Source: Acidobacteriota bacterium (GTDB lineage: Bacteria > Acidobacteriota > Terriglobia > Bryobacterales > Bryobacteraceae). Taken from it: a DNA stretch of 64,000 bases. The stretch is taken from the NCBI GenBank assembly GCA_025353165.1, contig JANXRE010000031.1, positions 1 through 64,000 on the forward strand, written 5' to 3'. Below are positions 36,445 to 45,874 of this stretch, piece after piece; position 1 is the first letter of the stretch; each line of letters starts with the position of its first letter. The notes under the pieces were generated by a model that was not told where the DNA came from, ran no database searches, and saw only the letters and a program-made list of their open reading frames with translations. A program made the translations under genes and the position numbers.

Positions 36445-38556
36445 GTGAAACTCCGAATAGCGTTTTATCTGTTCCTCTTGGCACTCGTCACCGGCGCATT
36501 CGCCGAGCAGACAATCGCGCGCTACCTCGATCTCCCGCCTGAAGCCTCGCCGAAGGTGATGGCCGCCGACAGCTCCGGTAACCTGTTCATCGCATCCAGC
36601 CTCCTCGCGCCCTCCGGCCTGTATCAGGCGCGCATCCTGAAGACAGGAACCGACGGGCGAACGCTCGCCAGCATGGACCTGAACATGAGCAGCATCACCG
36701 CGGCGGCGGTGACTCCGAAAGGCAACCTCCTGATTGCCGGGGGGTCCTGGTCAACGGATTTCCCGCTGGTCTCTCCAGTCATCACGAAGGCCGGGCCAAA
36801 CTCGGCTCTTCTGGTCGAGATCGATTCCCAACTGCGGAACATTGTGTTTTCGACCCGCTTGGGCGGCACGACGGGCCAAGGCCCGGGACATGGCGGAACG
36901 TCCATAGGCGCGCTAGCGGTCGATCCGGCCGGGAACATCTACGCCACGGGGTCCACCGCGGACACCGATTTCCCGCTGACGCCGGGAGCGTTCCAGACGC
37001 AGCCACCCACAGGCGGTCCTTGGGGAACAGCCGGATTTGCCTTCCTTACAGAGATCAGCGCCGACCGCAAGCGCCTCGTGTTCTCCACCTACTTCGGCGG
37101 CGGTGCCGTCTTGTGCAACGGCGGGAGCCATTGCATTGGGGTATATGCATTCACCCGCGGCATCGCCCTCGGCATCGATTCCGACGGAGACATAACCATT
37201 GCCGGTCCGACCGACGCAAACGACTTGCCCGTCACGCCCGGAGTTCTTGCTCCCCAATGCCTCTGTACCAGCGACGCGCATGGCGCATTCGCAGCAAGGT
37301 TCAAGGCGGGCGGCTCCAGTCTGAAATGGGCGACCTATGTCCCTTTGGGGTCTTCTCAATTCCTCCCCTCTACCGTATCCAGTATGGCCCTGGATTCCAG
37401 CGGCAACGTAGTTCTTGCCGGAATCACCCCTACGGGATTCCCCGTCACGCCGGGCGCGGCGCAAATGAACGTGCCCGAGCCCTATTCTCTTTCTGGATTC
37501 GTCGCTAAGCTCGATTCATTGGGACAGCGTTTTCTGTTTGCGACCTATTTCGGAGCCGGGACCGAGGGGCAGCAGCCGGAAGTGCCCGGCATGGCCCTCG
37601 ACGGCCAGGGCGCGATCTGGATTACGGGGACATCGGACCCGAAAGCGCTGCCGCACGCGACCGCTCCATTCTTCGGGACGGCGTACGTCGCCTCCCTGTC
37701 TGCCGACGGGTCCAGCGTGAAGGCGGTAGTGACAGCGCCGGAGGGCGCGGCTGGCCGGGCCCTTACCGTCACTCCCGACGGAAGCGTGATCGCCTTGGGG
37801 AGCGCCAATTCGATGTTGGTGACGACTCCGGCGGCGGGTCCGTCGCTCATCGCCGTCACGAACTCCGCGGCGCCGCAAGTTTCGAACGTGGCTGTCCCCT
37901 ACGAACTGATTTCTCTCTACGGCATCGGTCTGGGCCCAGCGACGCCGATGAACGCGCAGGTAGTAAACGGGGTCGTCACCACGGCTCTTGACGGCGTGCA
38001 GGTGCTGTTCGATGGAACGCCGGCACCGCTGCTGTACGCCGGCCCGAACCAGATCAACGCTGTCGTCCCCAGAGAAGTCTGGGGGCGCGATACGACAGCT
38101 CTACAGGTCGTAACGCCAACGGGAACGTTGCAAGGGCCCACGATGTCGATTCGATCTTCGGATCCGGCCGTCTTCCTGATCGCGGGTTCGAATGGCGTGG
38201 CCGCGGCCTTGAACCAAGACGGTTCGCTGAACTCGGAGGCGAACCCCGCCGCGCCCGGATCGGTCGTGTCGGTGTGGGCGACTGGAGCCGGTTTCCTGTA
38301 TTTCGGCAGAATCGACGGCGCAATCGTGACCGACATACCGAGCCCTGTCCTTCTCCCCGTCTCGGTTCTTGCGAATCCGGCGAAAGGGGGGACGTACTCG
38401 CTGGAGATCCTCTACGCTGGGGACGCCCCTGAGTTAGTCGCGGGCGTCGTTCAGGTCAATTTCCGGCTACCGGGACAGGTCCCTCCCAATGGAGCAAACC
38501 TCGAACTACAGGTCGGTGACGTAATCAGCCCGCGCTTTTCGGTCTACGTCCGATAG
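36445..38556 (+). CDS. Secreted beta-propeller protein with Solibacter-type C-terminal domain
   Basis: A 703-aa protein. GTG at 36445 gives a proper signal peptide (VKLRIAFYLFLLALVTGAFAEQ); the longer frame from 36334 is not exportable. Residues 30-470 are SBBP/NHL-like blades with repeating GNLFIAS, GNIYATGSTADTDFPLTPGAFQ, GDITIAGPTDANDLPVTPG and GNVVLAGITPTGFPVTPGA. The last 215 residues (from VTNSAAPQVSNVAVPYELISLYGIGLGPATP) match what I know as TIGR03437, the Solibacter C-terminal domain, with YAGPNQINAVVP in the middle. It is presumably an outer-surface or secreted protein; substrate unknown. A TATATA box lies at 36434-36439, very close to the start. Confidence 0.8.
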   Translation: MKLRIAFYLFLLALVTGAFAEQTIARYLDLPPEASPKVMAADSSGNLFIASSLLAPSGLYQARILKTGTDGRTLASMDLNMSSITAAAVTPKGNLLIAGGSWSTDFPLVSPVITKAGPNSALLVEIDSQLRNIVFSTRLGGTTGQGPGHGGTSIGALAVDPAGNIYATGSTADTDFPLTPGAFQTQPPTGGPWGTAGFAFLTEISADRKRLVFSTYFGGGAVLCNGGSHCIGVYAFTRGIALGIDSDGDITIAGPTDANDLPVTPGVLAPQCLCTSDAHGAFAARFKAGGSSLKWATYVPLGSSQFLPSTVSSMALDSSGNVVLAGITPTGFPVTPGAAQMNVPEPYSLSGFVAKLDSLGQRFLFATYFGAGTEGQQPEVPGMALDGQGAIWITGTSDPKALPHATAPFFGTAYVASLSADGSSVKAVVTAPEGAAGRALTVTPDGSVIALGSANSMLVTTPAAGPSLIAVTNSAAPQVSNVAVPYELISLYGIGLGPATPMNAQVVNGVVTTALDGVQVLFDGTPAPLLYAGPNQINAVVPREVWGRDTTALQVVTPTGTLQGPTMSIRSSDPAVFLIAGSNGVAAALNQDGSLNSEANPAAPGSVVSVWATGAGFLYFGRIDGAIVTDIPSPVLLPVSVLANPAKGGTYSLEILYAGDAPELVAGVVQVNFRLPGQVPPNGANLELQVGDVISPRFSVYVR

Positions 38557-38592
38557 CTGGGGCGCGACCGCGTGTTGTAACTTAGAAGTTCC

Positions 38593-41500
38593 GTGAGCCC
38601 CGAACGCACCGTTCCATTTGTGGTCCTGATTCCCGCCTATCGGCCCTCTGCCTCGCTGCTGGAAGTGGTGCTCGGGCTCTCACAAAGGGCCGTGCCCGCA
38701 ATCGTTGTGGTGGATGATGGCAGCGGGCCGGAGTATCGCGACGTGTTCGCCGCGGTGGCCGCCGTTCCAGGCGTTCAGGTCATTCGGCACGCGATTAACC
38801 TGGGGAAAGGCGCTGCTCTCAAGACCGGGATCAACCATGCGCTGTGCGCGTTTCCGTACCTCTCCGGCATCGTGACAGCGGATGCCGACGGCCAGCACCA
38901 TCCCGCCGACGTTGAAGCCGTGGCCCAGGCGTTAATGGCAACCCCCGATGCCCTCGTACTTGGCACCCGGAGTTTCGGCGCTGGCGTGCCTCTGCGCAGC
39001 CGGTTCGGCAACATCGCAACCAGGGGCGTCATGCACGCGCTGCTGGGGCGGAAGCTGGCGGACACGCAGACGGGGCTGCGAGGCATTCCCTCGAGCCTGC
39101 TCGCGCGCCTGCTGAAACTGGAGTCAACCGGTTACGAGTTCGAATTCGAAATGCTGATCGCGGCCCACCAACTGGCGCTGCCGATCCTGGAACTGCCGGT
39201 CCAGACGATCTACGAGCAGGGCAACCGGTCGTCGCACTTCAATCCGCTGATCGACTCGATGAAGATCTACTTCGTCCTGTTGCGCTTCGGCTCGATATCG
39301 CTGATGACCGCGCTGCTGGACAACCTGGTTTTCTACCTGGCCTATCGCCGCACCGGAGACGTACTCAGTTCGCAGGTGTTGGGCCGCATCCTCGCCGTCA
39401 TTTTCAACTACTCGATGGTTCGCGCCTCCGTCTTCTATTCACGGGAGCAGCACCTAGCTACCTTGCCCAAGTATCTGGCCCTGGTGCTGGCGAGCGGCGC
39501 GGTGTCGTATGGCGGCATTCGTTATCTTTCAATAGCCGCGGGGATGAACCCAGTCGCAGCGAAACTGCTCGTGGAAACGCTGCTGTTCTTCGTGAATTTC
39601 GCGGTGCAGCGCTTCTTCATCTTCAAGCCGCGGGACGACCAAAAACGCGGAGAGTTGGAGACGACGTCAGACGACACCATCCAACCCCAGCGTGGGCCGG
39701 CGGTTTTCTGGGCCCTCGCGGTCGGAATCGTGCTCGCGGCCTGCGTCGCCGCTGAAGTTTACGGATTCTCGACCAGTCACCTGTTTGCGCAGCAGATCTG
39801 GGAGCCAGCCGGGTGGAAGCGTCTGTCGAAGTATACCTGGGTGTTTCTCGGAGCGGGCCTTCCCATCCTGTTGATGGTCCCCCGGGCGTTCGCCGGCATT
39901 GTGTGCGCGTTGCTGGCGGTGCTGACGGCTATAGCCGTGGGACCGGGTGCGCTGCTTGCGCCGGCGTTCTTTCTCATCTCGGCAAACACCCTCGGCTCGA
40001 TCTTCCTGGGCCGGACGAAAGAAGATGGCATCAAAGTGCAGATCTGTGCGACCCTGCTCGGCGCCTCCGTCTACATCTTTCTGATGACTTTCCTGGCGCG
40101 CCTGCCGGTGAACTACGCCGCGCTGTGGATCGCGATTCTGGCGGGCCCGATCGCGTTCGATTTACGCGGGACCTTGCGCCGCCTGCGTTCCTGGGTATCC
40201 TGGTGCGGCTCTGTGCGCCTGCGCCGCCCGGCGCAGCGAGCCGCATTTGCGCTGCTCGTATATGTGTTGATCCTGCACTGGTTCGTAGCACTGAAGCCGG
40301 AGGTCAGCGCCGACGGGTTGGCGATGCACCTGGCGATTGCGGCGGACATCGACTACCACCACGCGTTGACGTTTGAGCCCGCCCGGGTTCTTTGGTCGGT
40401 CATGCCCATGGGAGCGGATTTCGCGTATTCGATCGTGTACCTGCTCGGCGGAGAGCAGGCATCGCGGCTGCTCAATTTCGCCATGCTGCTCACGGTCGTG
40501 GCCCTGTTGTACACCGCCATGCGGAAGTGGGTGACGCCGGCGGTGGCGTGTCTCTTGGCCGCGCTGTTTGCCGCCACTCCGCTGGTGCAAATGGTGACCG
40601 GCGATTTGTTCGTGGAAAACCAGCTCGCGGCTCTGATTCTGGGAATGATGACAGCCATCTGGCTGTTGGGAGAAACGGGCGAACGGCGGTTCTTGCTCCT
40701 GGCTGCGGTGCTCGGCGGATCGGCGTTGGCAACGAAGTTCGGCGCGCTGGCTTTCGTGGCGATGGCGGCTCCGTTCGCAATCGCCGAGGCGTGGCGGCAT
40801 CGCGGGCGGCTAGGTCGAGCTCCGGCGTTGGCGGCAGCCGTCTTCTTCCTGACCGCTTTGCCGCCCTACGCGATCGCGTTTGCAAAGACCGGAAATCCGC
40901 TGTTCCCGTTTCTCAACGACAAGTTCCATTCCCCGCTTCTGGCCGCCAACCCGGACATCCGGGATGCGCGGTTCCATCACCCCCTCGCCTGGGACACGCT
41001 GTACGGCATGACCTTTCAGACCAGCCGGTGGTATGAGGGCCAGGACGGCTCGTTCGGATTTCAATACCTGCCGTTCGCACTGCTGGCGTTGGTGGCGATC
41101 GCGATCGCGGGACGGCCCGCGGCAGGCGCCGCGATCGTGGCGTTGGGAGCGTCCTACCTGATCGTGCGGGAGCAGGGCAATCTACGGTATGTCTATGCCG
41201 CGTTACCGCTGGTTACCGTATGCTACGCGGCGTTGGTGGGGGCGATGGCACATCGGCGCGGCCTGTTTCGGGCGATGATCGCCGTCGCTTGCATCGCGAC
41301 GGCCATGGACGTCTATTTCCTGCCGGCGTCCAGCTTTTACCATAAGGAACTTTATCTTTCTCCGCTGCTGTGGCGCGCGGGCCGCGAACGATACCTGGCG
41401 CGTGGCGCGCCGATCCGGGGTGTGATCGATCACTTCAACCGCGCGCATGCGGGCGAGGCGGTGCTTCTGCCCGGAGGAGATGCCGCAATCGCAGGGATTC

Positions 41501-41757
41501 ATGGTGATGTGTACGAGAACGTCTGGCACCAGTTCACAATCCAGGACCGCATCCGCCACGCCGGAACGCTGGAGGAGATGAAGCGACTCATGCGGGAATG
41601 GAAAATACGCACGTTCATCCTGCATAAGCCGGGGCCCGATGCCGTAATCCAACCACCGGCACTCCGCGAGCTGATCGAGAATTGCACCGAGCCGGACTTC
41701 GAATATGGAGACTACTATGAAGCGCGCAGCTTAGATAACTGCCGCGGGGTCGAGTAA
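38593..41757 (+). CDS. Fusion of GT2 glycosyltransferase, GtrA and GT-C membrane domains
   Basis: A 1054-aa three-part protein starting at GTG. Residues 1-220 are a GT2 enzyme like dolichyl-phosphate mannose synthase (VVVDDGSGPEY, then ADADGQHHP in the DXD position, NLGKGAALKTG). Residues about 230-345 are a GtrA-like four-helix flippase domain (RFGSISLMTALLDNLVFYLAYRR). From about 365 to the end is a PMT/ArnT-like GT-C protein with about a dozen membrane helices. Normally these are separate proteins: one charges a polyprenyl phosphate with sugar, one flips it, one transfers it. The fusion would carry out the whole route at one site, attaching sugars to lipid, glycan or protein. Confidence 0.8.
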   Translation: MSPERTVPFVVLIPAYRPSASLLEVVLGLSQRAVPAIVVVDDGSGPEYRDVFAAVAAVPGVQVIRHAINLGKGAALKTGINHALCAFPYLSGIVTADADGQHHPADVEAVAQALMATPDALVLGTRSFGAGVPLRSRFGNIATRGVMHALLGRKLADTQTGLRGIPSSLLARLLKLESTGYEFEFEMLIAAHQLALPILELPVQTIYEQGNRSSHFNPLIDSMKIYFVLLRFGSISLMTALLDNLVFYLAYRRTGDVLSSQVLGRILAVIFNYSMVRASVFYSREQHLATLPKYLALVLASGAVSYGGIRYLSIAAGMNPVAAKLLVETLLFFVNFAVQRFFIFKPRDDQKRGELETTSDDTIQPQRGPAVFWALAVGIVLAACVAAEVYGFSTSHLFAQQIWEPAGWKRLSKYTWVFLGAGLPILLMVPRAFAGIVCALLAVLTAIAVGPGALLAPAFFLISANTLGSIFLGRTKEDGIKVQICATLLGASVYIFLMTFLARLPVNYAALWIAILAGPIAFDLRGTLRRLRSWVSWCGSVRLRRPAQRAAFALLVYVLILHWFVALKPEVSADGLAMHLAIAADIDYHHALTFEPARVLWSVMPMGADFAYSIVYLLGGEQASRLLNFAMLLTVVALLYTAMRKWVTPAVACLLAALFAATPLVQMVTGDLFVENQLAALILGMMTAIWLLGETGERRFLLLAAVLGGSALATKFGALAFVAMAAPFAIAEAWRHRGRLGRAPALAAAVFFLTALPPYAIAFAKTGNPLFPFLNDKFHSPLLAANPDIRDARFHHPLAWDTLYGMTFQTSRWYEGQDGSFGFQYLPFALLALVAIAIAGRPAAGAAIVALGASYLIVREQGNLRYVYAALPLVTVCYAALVGAMAHRRGLFRAMIAVACIATAMDVYFLPASSFYHKELYLSPLLWRAGRERYLARGAPIRGVIDHFNRAHAGEAVLLPGGDAAIAGIHGDVYENVWHQFTIQDRIRHAGTLEEMKRLMREWKIRTFILHKPGPDAVIQPPALRELIENCTEPDFEYGDYYEARSLDNCRGVE

Positions 41758-41783
41758 TCCATTCGAAGCGGAATGGCGGCCCC

Positions 41784-42823
41784 GTGATACGGGCTGGCGG
41801 TTACGCCTGCTTCGGCCCATCCGCATTGCCGGAAGACGTGATCCATCTGGCGCGCGTTCGCGAAAAGGTCCGGGCCATTTTCAACTCGCTGCCCGACTAC
41901 GTTTGCCTTGCGACAGCCGAACGCCTGCGCTCATCGAAACCGTTGCGCGAAGCCGTGCCGGTGGATGTCGTTCGCCTGGAAGTCGCGAGTTTAGGCTCCA
42001 AGGAACTGTATTCGTAACCGGGAAGCGATGCGTTCGATGATCACTACGCCGTGATGGACGATTTCCCCGAGTCCTCGTTCCAATTCGAGGGGCGGGATGA
42101 GATCCTGGGGCGCACCGCGCTGCGGTGGATTTTCGACATTGCGCCCTACGCAAGCGCTTTCACTCCGACCTTCGCCGTCGAGTCCGCAAATGTCGGATCG
42201 GCTGGACGGTTCTGGGCGGATGCGACGACCAACGACCTTCTGCGGCCCGAAGTGCGCGCCACCGAAGTTCCACCGGGGTTCCCTATCGCCTCGGTCACCC
42301 GCACCATCGACTACGGCAAGGCGCGGTTGGGAAATCGCGACGTCTGGCTCCCGCAGACGGCGGAAGACATCGTCGAACATCGGGACCATCTTACGAGCAT
42401 CAACAGGACCTAGTTCAGCCGCTGCCGCCAGTACGGAGCAGTATCCAGCCTGTCCTTCGAAAGCCCGCCGCCAGGCTCGGACGACGCCGCAACCGGCGAT
42501 CCGATCACGGCCCGCGTCACCATCGATGTTCGCGGCAAGACCGGACTGCTGGTTCTCAAAGGATCGCTGGTGATCTTCCGGAAGGAACGGCCCGATTCTA
42601 CGCCATGCTTAAGAGCGTCAACAGCCCCGTCCCCGGTTTGAGCTGGATGCTTTCGACCGCGAACCCGACCGTCGAGCACCAAATCGTTACAGACCGAAGC
42701 GAGATCGTTTATCCAAACGATATACCGGGAGTCGGCAACTTCTTCATCGAAGGCAGCCGGTGCACGCTCCCCAAGGCCCTGATGATGACCTGGGTCACCG
42801 AGGGTCTCACGCGCCGGAAGTAA
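41784..42823 (+). pseudogene. Decayed secreted protein of an unnamed acidobacterial family
   Basis: One frame reads VREKVRAIFNSLPDYVCLATAERL...VDVVRLEVASLGSKELYS, TAA, then PGSDAFDDHYAVMDDFPESSFQFEG...LRWIFDIAPY, ASVTRTIDYGKARLGNRDVWLPQ, SINRT, TAG, FSRCRQYGAVSSLSFE and DPITARVTIDVRGK. After about 42600 homology shifts frame to VNSPVPGLSWM...LPKALMMTWVTEGLTRRK. These blocks recall a family common in acidobacteria that I cannot name. Two in-frame stops, one frameshift and no signal peptide show a relic. It converges on the methyltransferase gene with no gap. Confidence 0.75.
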
Positions 42824-43369
42824 TCAGCGCAGCGCCTTCCAAAGCAAGACGCCAACGCCGGCGAGAAACCCGAGCAGCGCGTTGTACTCCTCGTTCCGGC
42901 GGTAGAGAGGCCATTGGAATCGCCGCTCCGCGCCGTCTTTGGGCAAGCGCGGCACCAGCATCGGAACGCGCTCGCAGTACACTTCGTAGCTGGGGAACAG
43001 CTTGCGCAGATGCTCCTCTTCGAGTTCGATGACCGGCAGGTAGACGAGCAGGAATACGGCGGCAAACAGCACGCCGAGCCACCACTGCCGCGACGCGATC
43101 GCAAATCCGGCGGCGGTGAGCAGCGTTCCCACGTAGAGCGGATTGCGGACGTACCTGTAGGGGCCGCTTACCGCCAGTTGCCGATTCTTCTCCAGGTGAC
43201 CGGCGGCCCATGCCCGCAGCAGCAAACCGGCCAGCGAGACTGGCAGGCCGTACCATAGCGAGACCATCGCCGGTTTCGAGAACCAGAGGAACGCCGCGAC
43301 CATCAGGAAGCCGAAAGGTACGCGCAACTTCGCGACGGTATCGGCGTACGGCTTGGGAAAGCGGGTCAC
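42824..43369 (-). CDS. Isoprenylcysteine/phospholipid methyltransferase family membrane protein
   Basis: A 181-aa integral membrane protein with about five hydrophobic segments. The signature SGPYRYVRNPLYVGTLL matches the SAM-binding region of ICMT and PEMT methyltransferases, and ELEEEHLRKLFPSYEVYCERVPMLVP matches their C-terminal motif. The substrate is unknown; a phospholipid or isoprenoid carboxyl group is likely. GTG at 43369 overlaps the stop of the heptosyltransferase gene (GTGA). It is the last gene of the run 44666 to 42824. Confidence 0.82.
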   Translation of the reverse strand: MTRFPKPYADTVAKLRVPFGFLMVAAFLWFSKPAMVSLWYGLPVSLAGLLLRAWAAGHLEKNRQLAVSGPYRYVRNPLYVGTLLTAAGFAIASRQWWLGVLFAAVFLLVYLPVIELEEEHLRKLFPSYEVYCERVPMLVPRLPKDGAERRFQWPLYRRNEEYNALLGFLAGVGVLLWKALR

Positions 43370-44316
43370 TCTGCCACCTCACCGGTGAGCTTCGGGATCA
43401 GTGCGTCGAAGACGGCCTGCGGGCGGACGGCGCGCATAGCGGGGTCAGTCTCTTCCGAGCGCTTGTAGGTAGTGATGGCGCCGGGGTCGCGCAAAACGGT
43501 GAAAGTGCCGCCGTAGGGTCCGTTCCGTGCGGGGTCCGTGGGTCCGAAGATCGCGACGCCGGGTCTGCCGAGCGCAGCCGCGAGATGAAGGGGCCCGCTG
43601 TCCACGCCGACCACCGTGGCGGCGCGGCGCGTCGCATCGACGAGACCGCCGATTCCAGAGAAGTGCGCGTGCGCGCCCGTTATGCTATCCAGGTCCGCCC
43701 GAGCGCCCTCCGGACCGTTCACCACCAGCGGATACCCGGCCGCCGCCAGACGGTCCGCGAGTTCCACGTAATACTCGCGCGGCCACTGCTTCGATCGCCA
43801 GCCGGCCAAGGGGCAACAAAAAACGAAGGGTCGCTTCGGTAACGACCCCTCTGGAGCGGCATGTGGCAGCCAGAACGAGCGTCGGAGGTTCGCGGCACCG
43901 GCTGCCACTGCCAGTTCAATATACCTATCGACCACGTGGACCGACTTCGTTAGGACTTTTTGCGAATAAAATAGCGCCGCTGCACTCTCGCGCGCCTGCC
44001 CGCGCTCGAAACCGACCGTCCGGTCCGCTCCCGCCGCCGCGATCACGGCCGCCGATTTCAGCAATCCCTGCAAATCGACGGCTACATCGAAATGCTCGCC
44101 GCGAAGCCTGGACCAGCACTCGCGCACGCTGTTCCAGTCCCGCCGGTTGAGAGGCACAATCTCATCGACATCTGGATTTCCCTCCACCAGAGGAATCCAG
44201 CGCGGATCCATCACCCAGGCGATTCGCGCTCCGGGGATCTGCTTCAGCGACGCCACAGCGGGTAGCGCGTGGATAATGTCGCCCATAGCTCCTAACCGCA
44301 CCACCAGGATGTTCAT
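43366..44316 (-). CDS. LPS heptosyltransferase (GT9, WaaC-like)
   Basis: A 316-aa GT9 enzyme that should transfer an ADP-activated heptose to the lipid A-core. The start MNILVVRLGAMGDIIHALP carries the N-terminal GDxxxxxP motif; CPLAGWRSKQWPREYYVELADRL and GVDSGPLHLAAALGRPGVAIFGPTDPARNGPYG are the conserved nucleotide-sugar binding region. A longer frame to 44448 overlaps the upstream gene. Start and stop overlap both neighbours by 4 bp, showing tight coupling. It is distant in sequence from the GT9 protein at 46195, which resembles WaaF. Confidence 0.88.
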   Translation of the reverse strand: MNILVVRLGAMGDIIHALPAVASLKQIPGARIAWVMDPRWIPLVEGNPDVDEIVPLNRRDWNSVRECWSRLRGEHFDVAVDLQGLLKSAAVIAAAGADRTVGFERGQARESAAALFYSQKVLTKSVHVVDRYIELAVAAGAANLRRSFWLPHAAPEGSLPKRPFVFCCPLAGWRSKQWPREYYVELADRLAAAGYPLVVNGPEGARADLDSITGAHAHFSGIGGLVDATRRAATVVGVDSGPLHLAAALGRPGVAIFGPTDPARNGPYGGTFTVLRDPGAITTYKRSEETDPAMRAVRPQAVFDALIPKLTGEVAE

Positions 44317-44666
44317 CCCGCCAGATCCCCGTGGCGGGCCCGCACTTTCGCGATCAGATCCGCGCGACGGGCGAGGTCCGCCGTCTCTTCGTGGAGGATG
44401 TCCGTCCGCGACAGGTCCGGCGCTCCGATGACGACGGTATCGACGCACGCAAGCGCTGCGACCAGTTCGGCCCGCGCGCGGGAATCGAGCAGAGGGTCGG
44501 GCGGTTCGAGGATCACCGCGATCAGGCGATCCGTCTTCGACTTAAGCTCTCCCAGACGTCGCGCATGCGCTGCTATCAGCGGATCGAAATAGCCGGCCAC
44601 AATCGCGGTCCGGCCGCCACCGGCGAGCGCCCGCTCGAGGTCCACCAGCTTGCAGCGGGTATCCAA
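44313..44666 (-). CDS. Small nucleotidyltransferase-like protein lacking the second histidine motif
   Basis: A 117-aa Rossmann-like protein. GYFDPLIAAHARRLGEL corresponds to the G-x-FDPLHxGHxRRL motif of the cytidylyltransferase fold as in the adenylyltransferase domain of HldE, which makes ADP-heptose. Here HxGH reads IAAH, so the first catalytic His and the Gly are lost. It lacks an ISSTKI-type motif. It starts with TTG and overlaps the heptosyltransferase by 4 bp. It may be a regulatory or degenerate partner of heptose activation; activity is doubtful. Confidence 0.55.
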   Translation of the reverse strand: MDTRCKLVDLERALAGGGRTAIVAGYFDPLIAAHARRLGELKSKTDRLIAVILEPPDPLLDSRARAELVAALACVDTVVIGAPDLSRTDILHEETADLARRADLIAKVRARHGDLAG

Positions 44667-44732
44667 ACTATTCAGGGTACCATCCTACGATATTGAAAAC
44701 ACTGTGCTTATGGATACAATCGGTCTGCCAAC

Positions 44733-45862
44733 ATGCCCAATATATTCCTCCTCGGTGAGGCCGGCCTCGTTGAAATGTCCGAGCAACCTTACGACTCCGA
44801 GAAGGTGCACAGGAACTGCTGGCTAAGCATCCAAGCATTCTCGCGGGCGACCAGTTCGTTTCGGAAGAGCCCCGCCGCTGGCTCTTCGTGACGCGAGAGG
44901 CCGGAGTGCCCGGTACTGACGATGGTTCGAATCGCTGGTCAGTGGACCACGTCTTTCTCGACCAGGATGGCGTCCCCACCCTCGTCGAAGTCAAACGGGG
45001 CAGCGATACCCGCATCCGTCGCGAGGTCGTCGGGCAGATGCTCGACTACGCAGCCAATGCCGTCGCCTATTGGCGAGCGGGCGTAGTTCAAGCGCAGTTC
45101 GAGAAAACCTGCGAGGTGACCGGCGCCGAGGCCGACACAGCGCTGGCTGAGTTCCTCCTGTCCGGGGAGAACCCGAATGCCGGGGCTGCGATCGAACGCT
45201 TCTGGCAAACCGTGGACACGAATCTCAAGGCAGGCCGTGTCAGGCTCGTGTTCGTGGCCGACGTGATTCCGCTTGAACTCCGGCGGGTCGTCGAATTCCT
45301 GAACGCGCAGATGAATCCCGCTGAGGTTCTTGCGATCGAGATCAGGCAATTTGTTGGCTCCGGGGTGAAGACCCTGGTGCCGACGGTGATCGGCCAGACC
45401 GTTCCGCCCCTGACGCCGAAGGATCCGAAGAAATGGGATCCGGAGTCGTTCTTGGCTGAGCGGCGCTTGCGAAAGGGAGATGCCTGCGTCGAGGTCGCGC
45501 AGCGGATTCTGAATTGGTCCGGGGAGCACTGCTCTCGCGTGGACTGGGGCAGTGGCGGTCGCGATGGCTCGTTGATCTTAGTTTTCGTGCACAACAACTT
45601 CAATCTTTACCCCTTTACTGTGCGTACGAACGGCAGGGTCATAATCCAGGGCCGGTGGTTAGGACTGCACTCGCCCTTCGACTCAGAGGCTGCTATGCAG
45701 GAATTAGCGGAGAGACTAAATCAAATCCCTTCCGTGAAGTTCCGCGCCAGCGACATGTCGGGATTCCCCTCGTTTGACCTGTTGGCCATCGTCAAAAATG
45801 AGAGCATAAAAGCTTTCCTCGCCGCGATGGAATGGATGGAGGAACAGATCGAAAGCCAATAG
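44733..45862 (+). pseudogene. PD-(D/E)XK nuclease-like protein with a 5' frameshift
   Basis: From ATG 44733 a frame reads MPNIFLLGEAGLVEMSEQPYDSEKV, then loses frame near 44810. In the next frame QELLAKHPSILAGDQFVSEEPRRWLFVTREAG continues without break, so one base seems lost. The rest (324 codons from GTG 44888) is intact, with the nuclease-type core SVDHVFLDQDGVPTLVEVKRGSD (D-x(n)-E-V-K) and helices after it. The GTG-initiated product might still be made and keeps the catalytic core. Family members I recall are stand-alone proteins of unknown role, possibly in defence. Confidence 0.6.
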
Positions 45863-45874
45863 GCGGGGATTACG

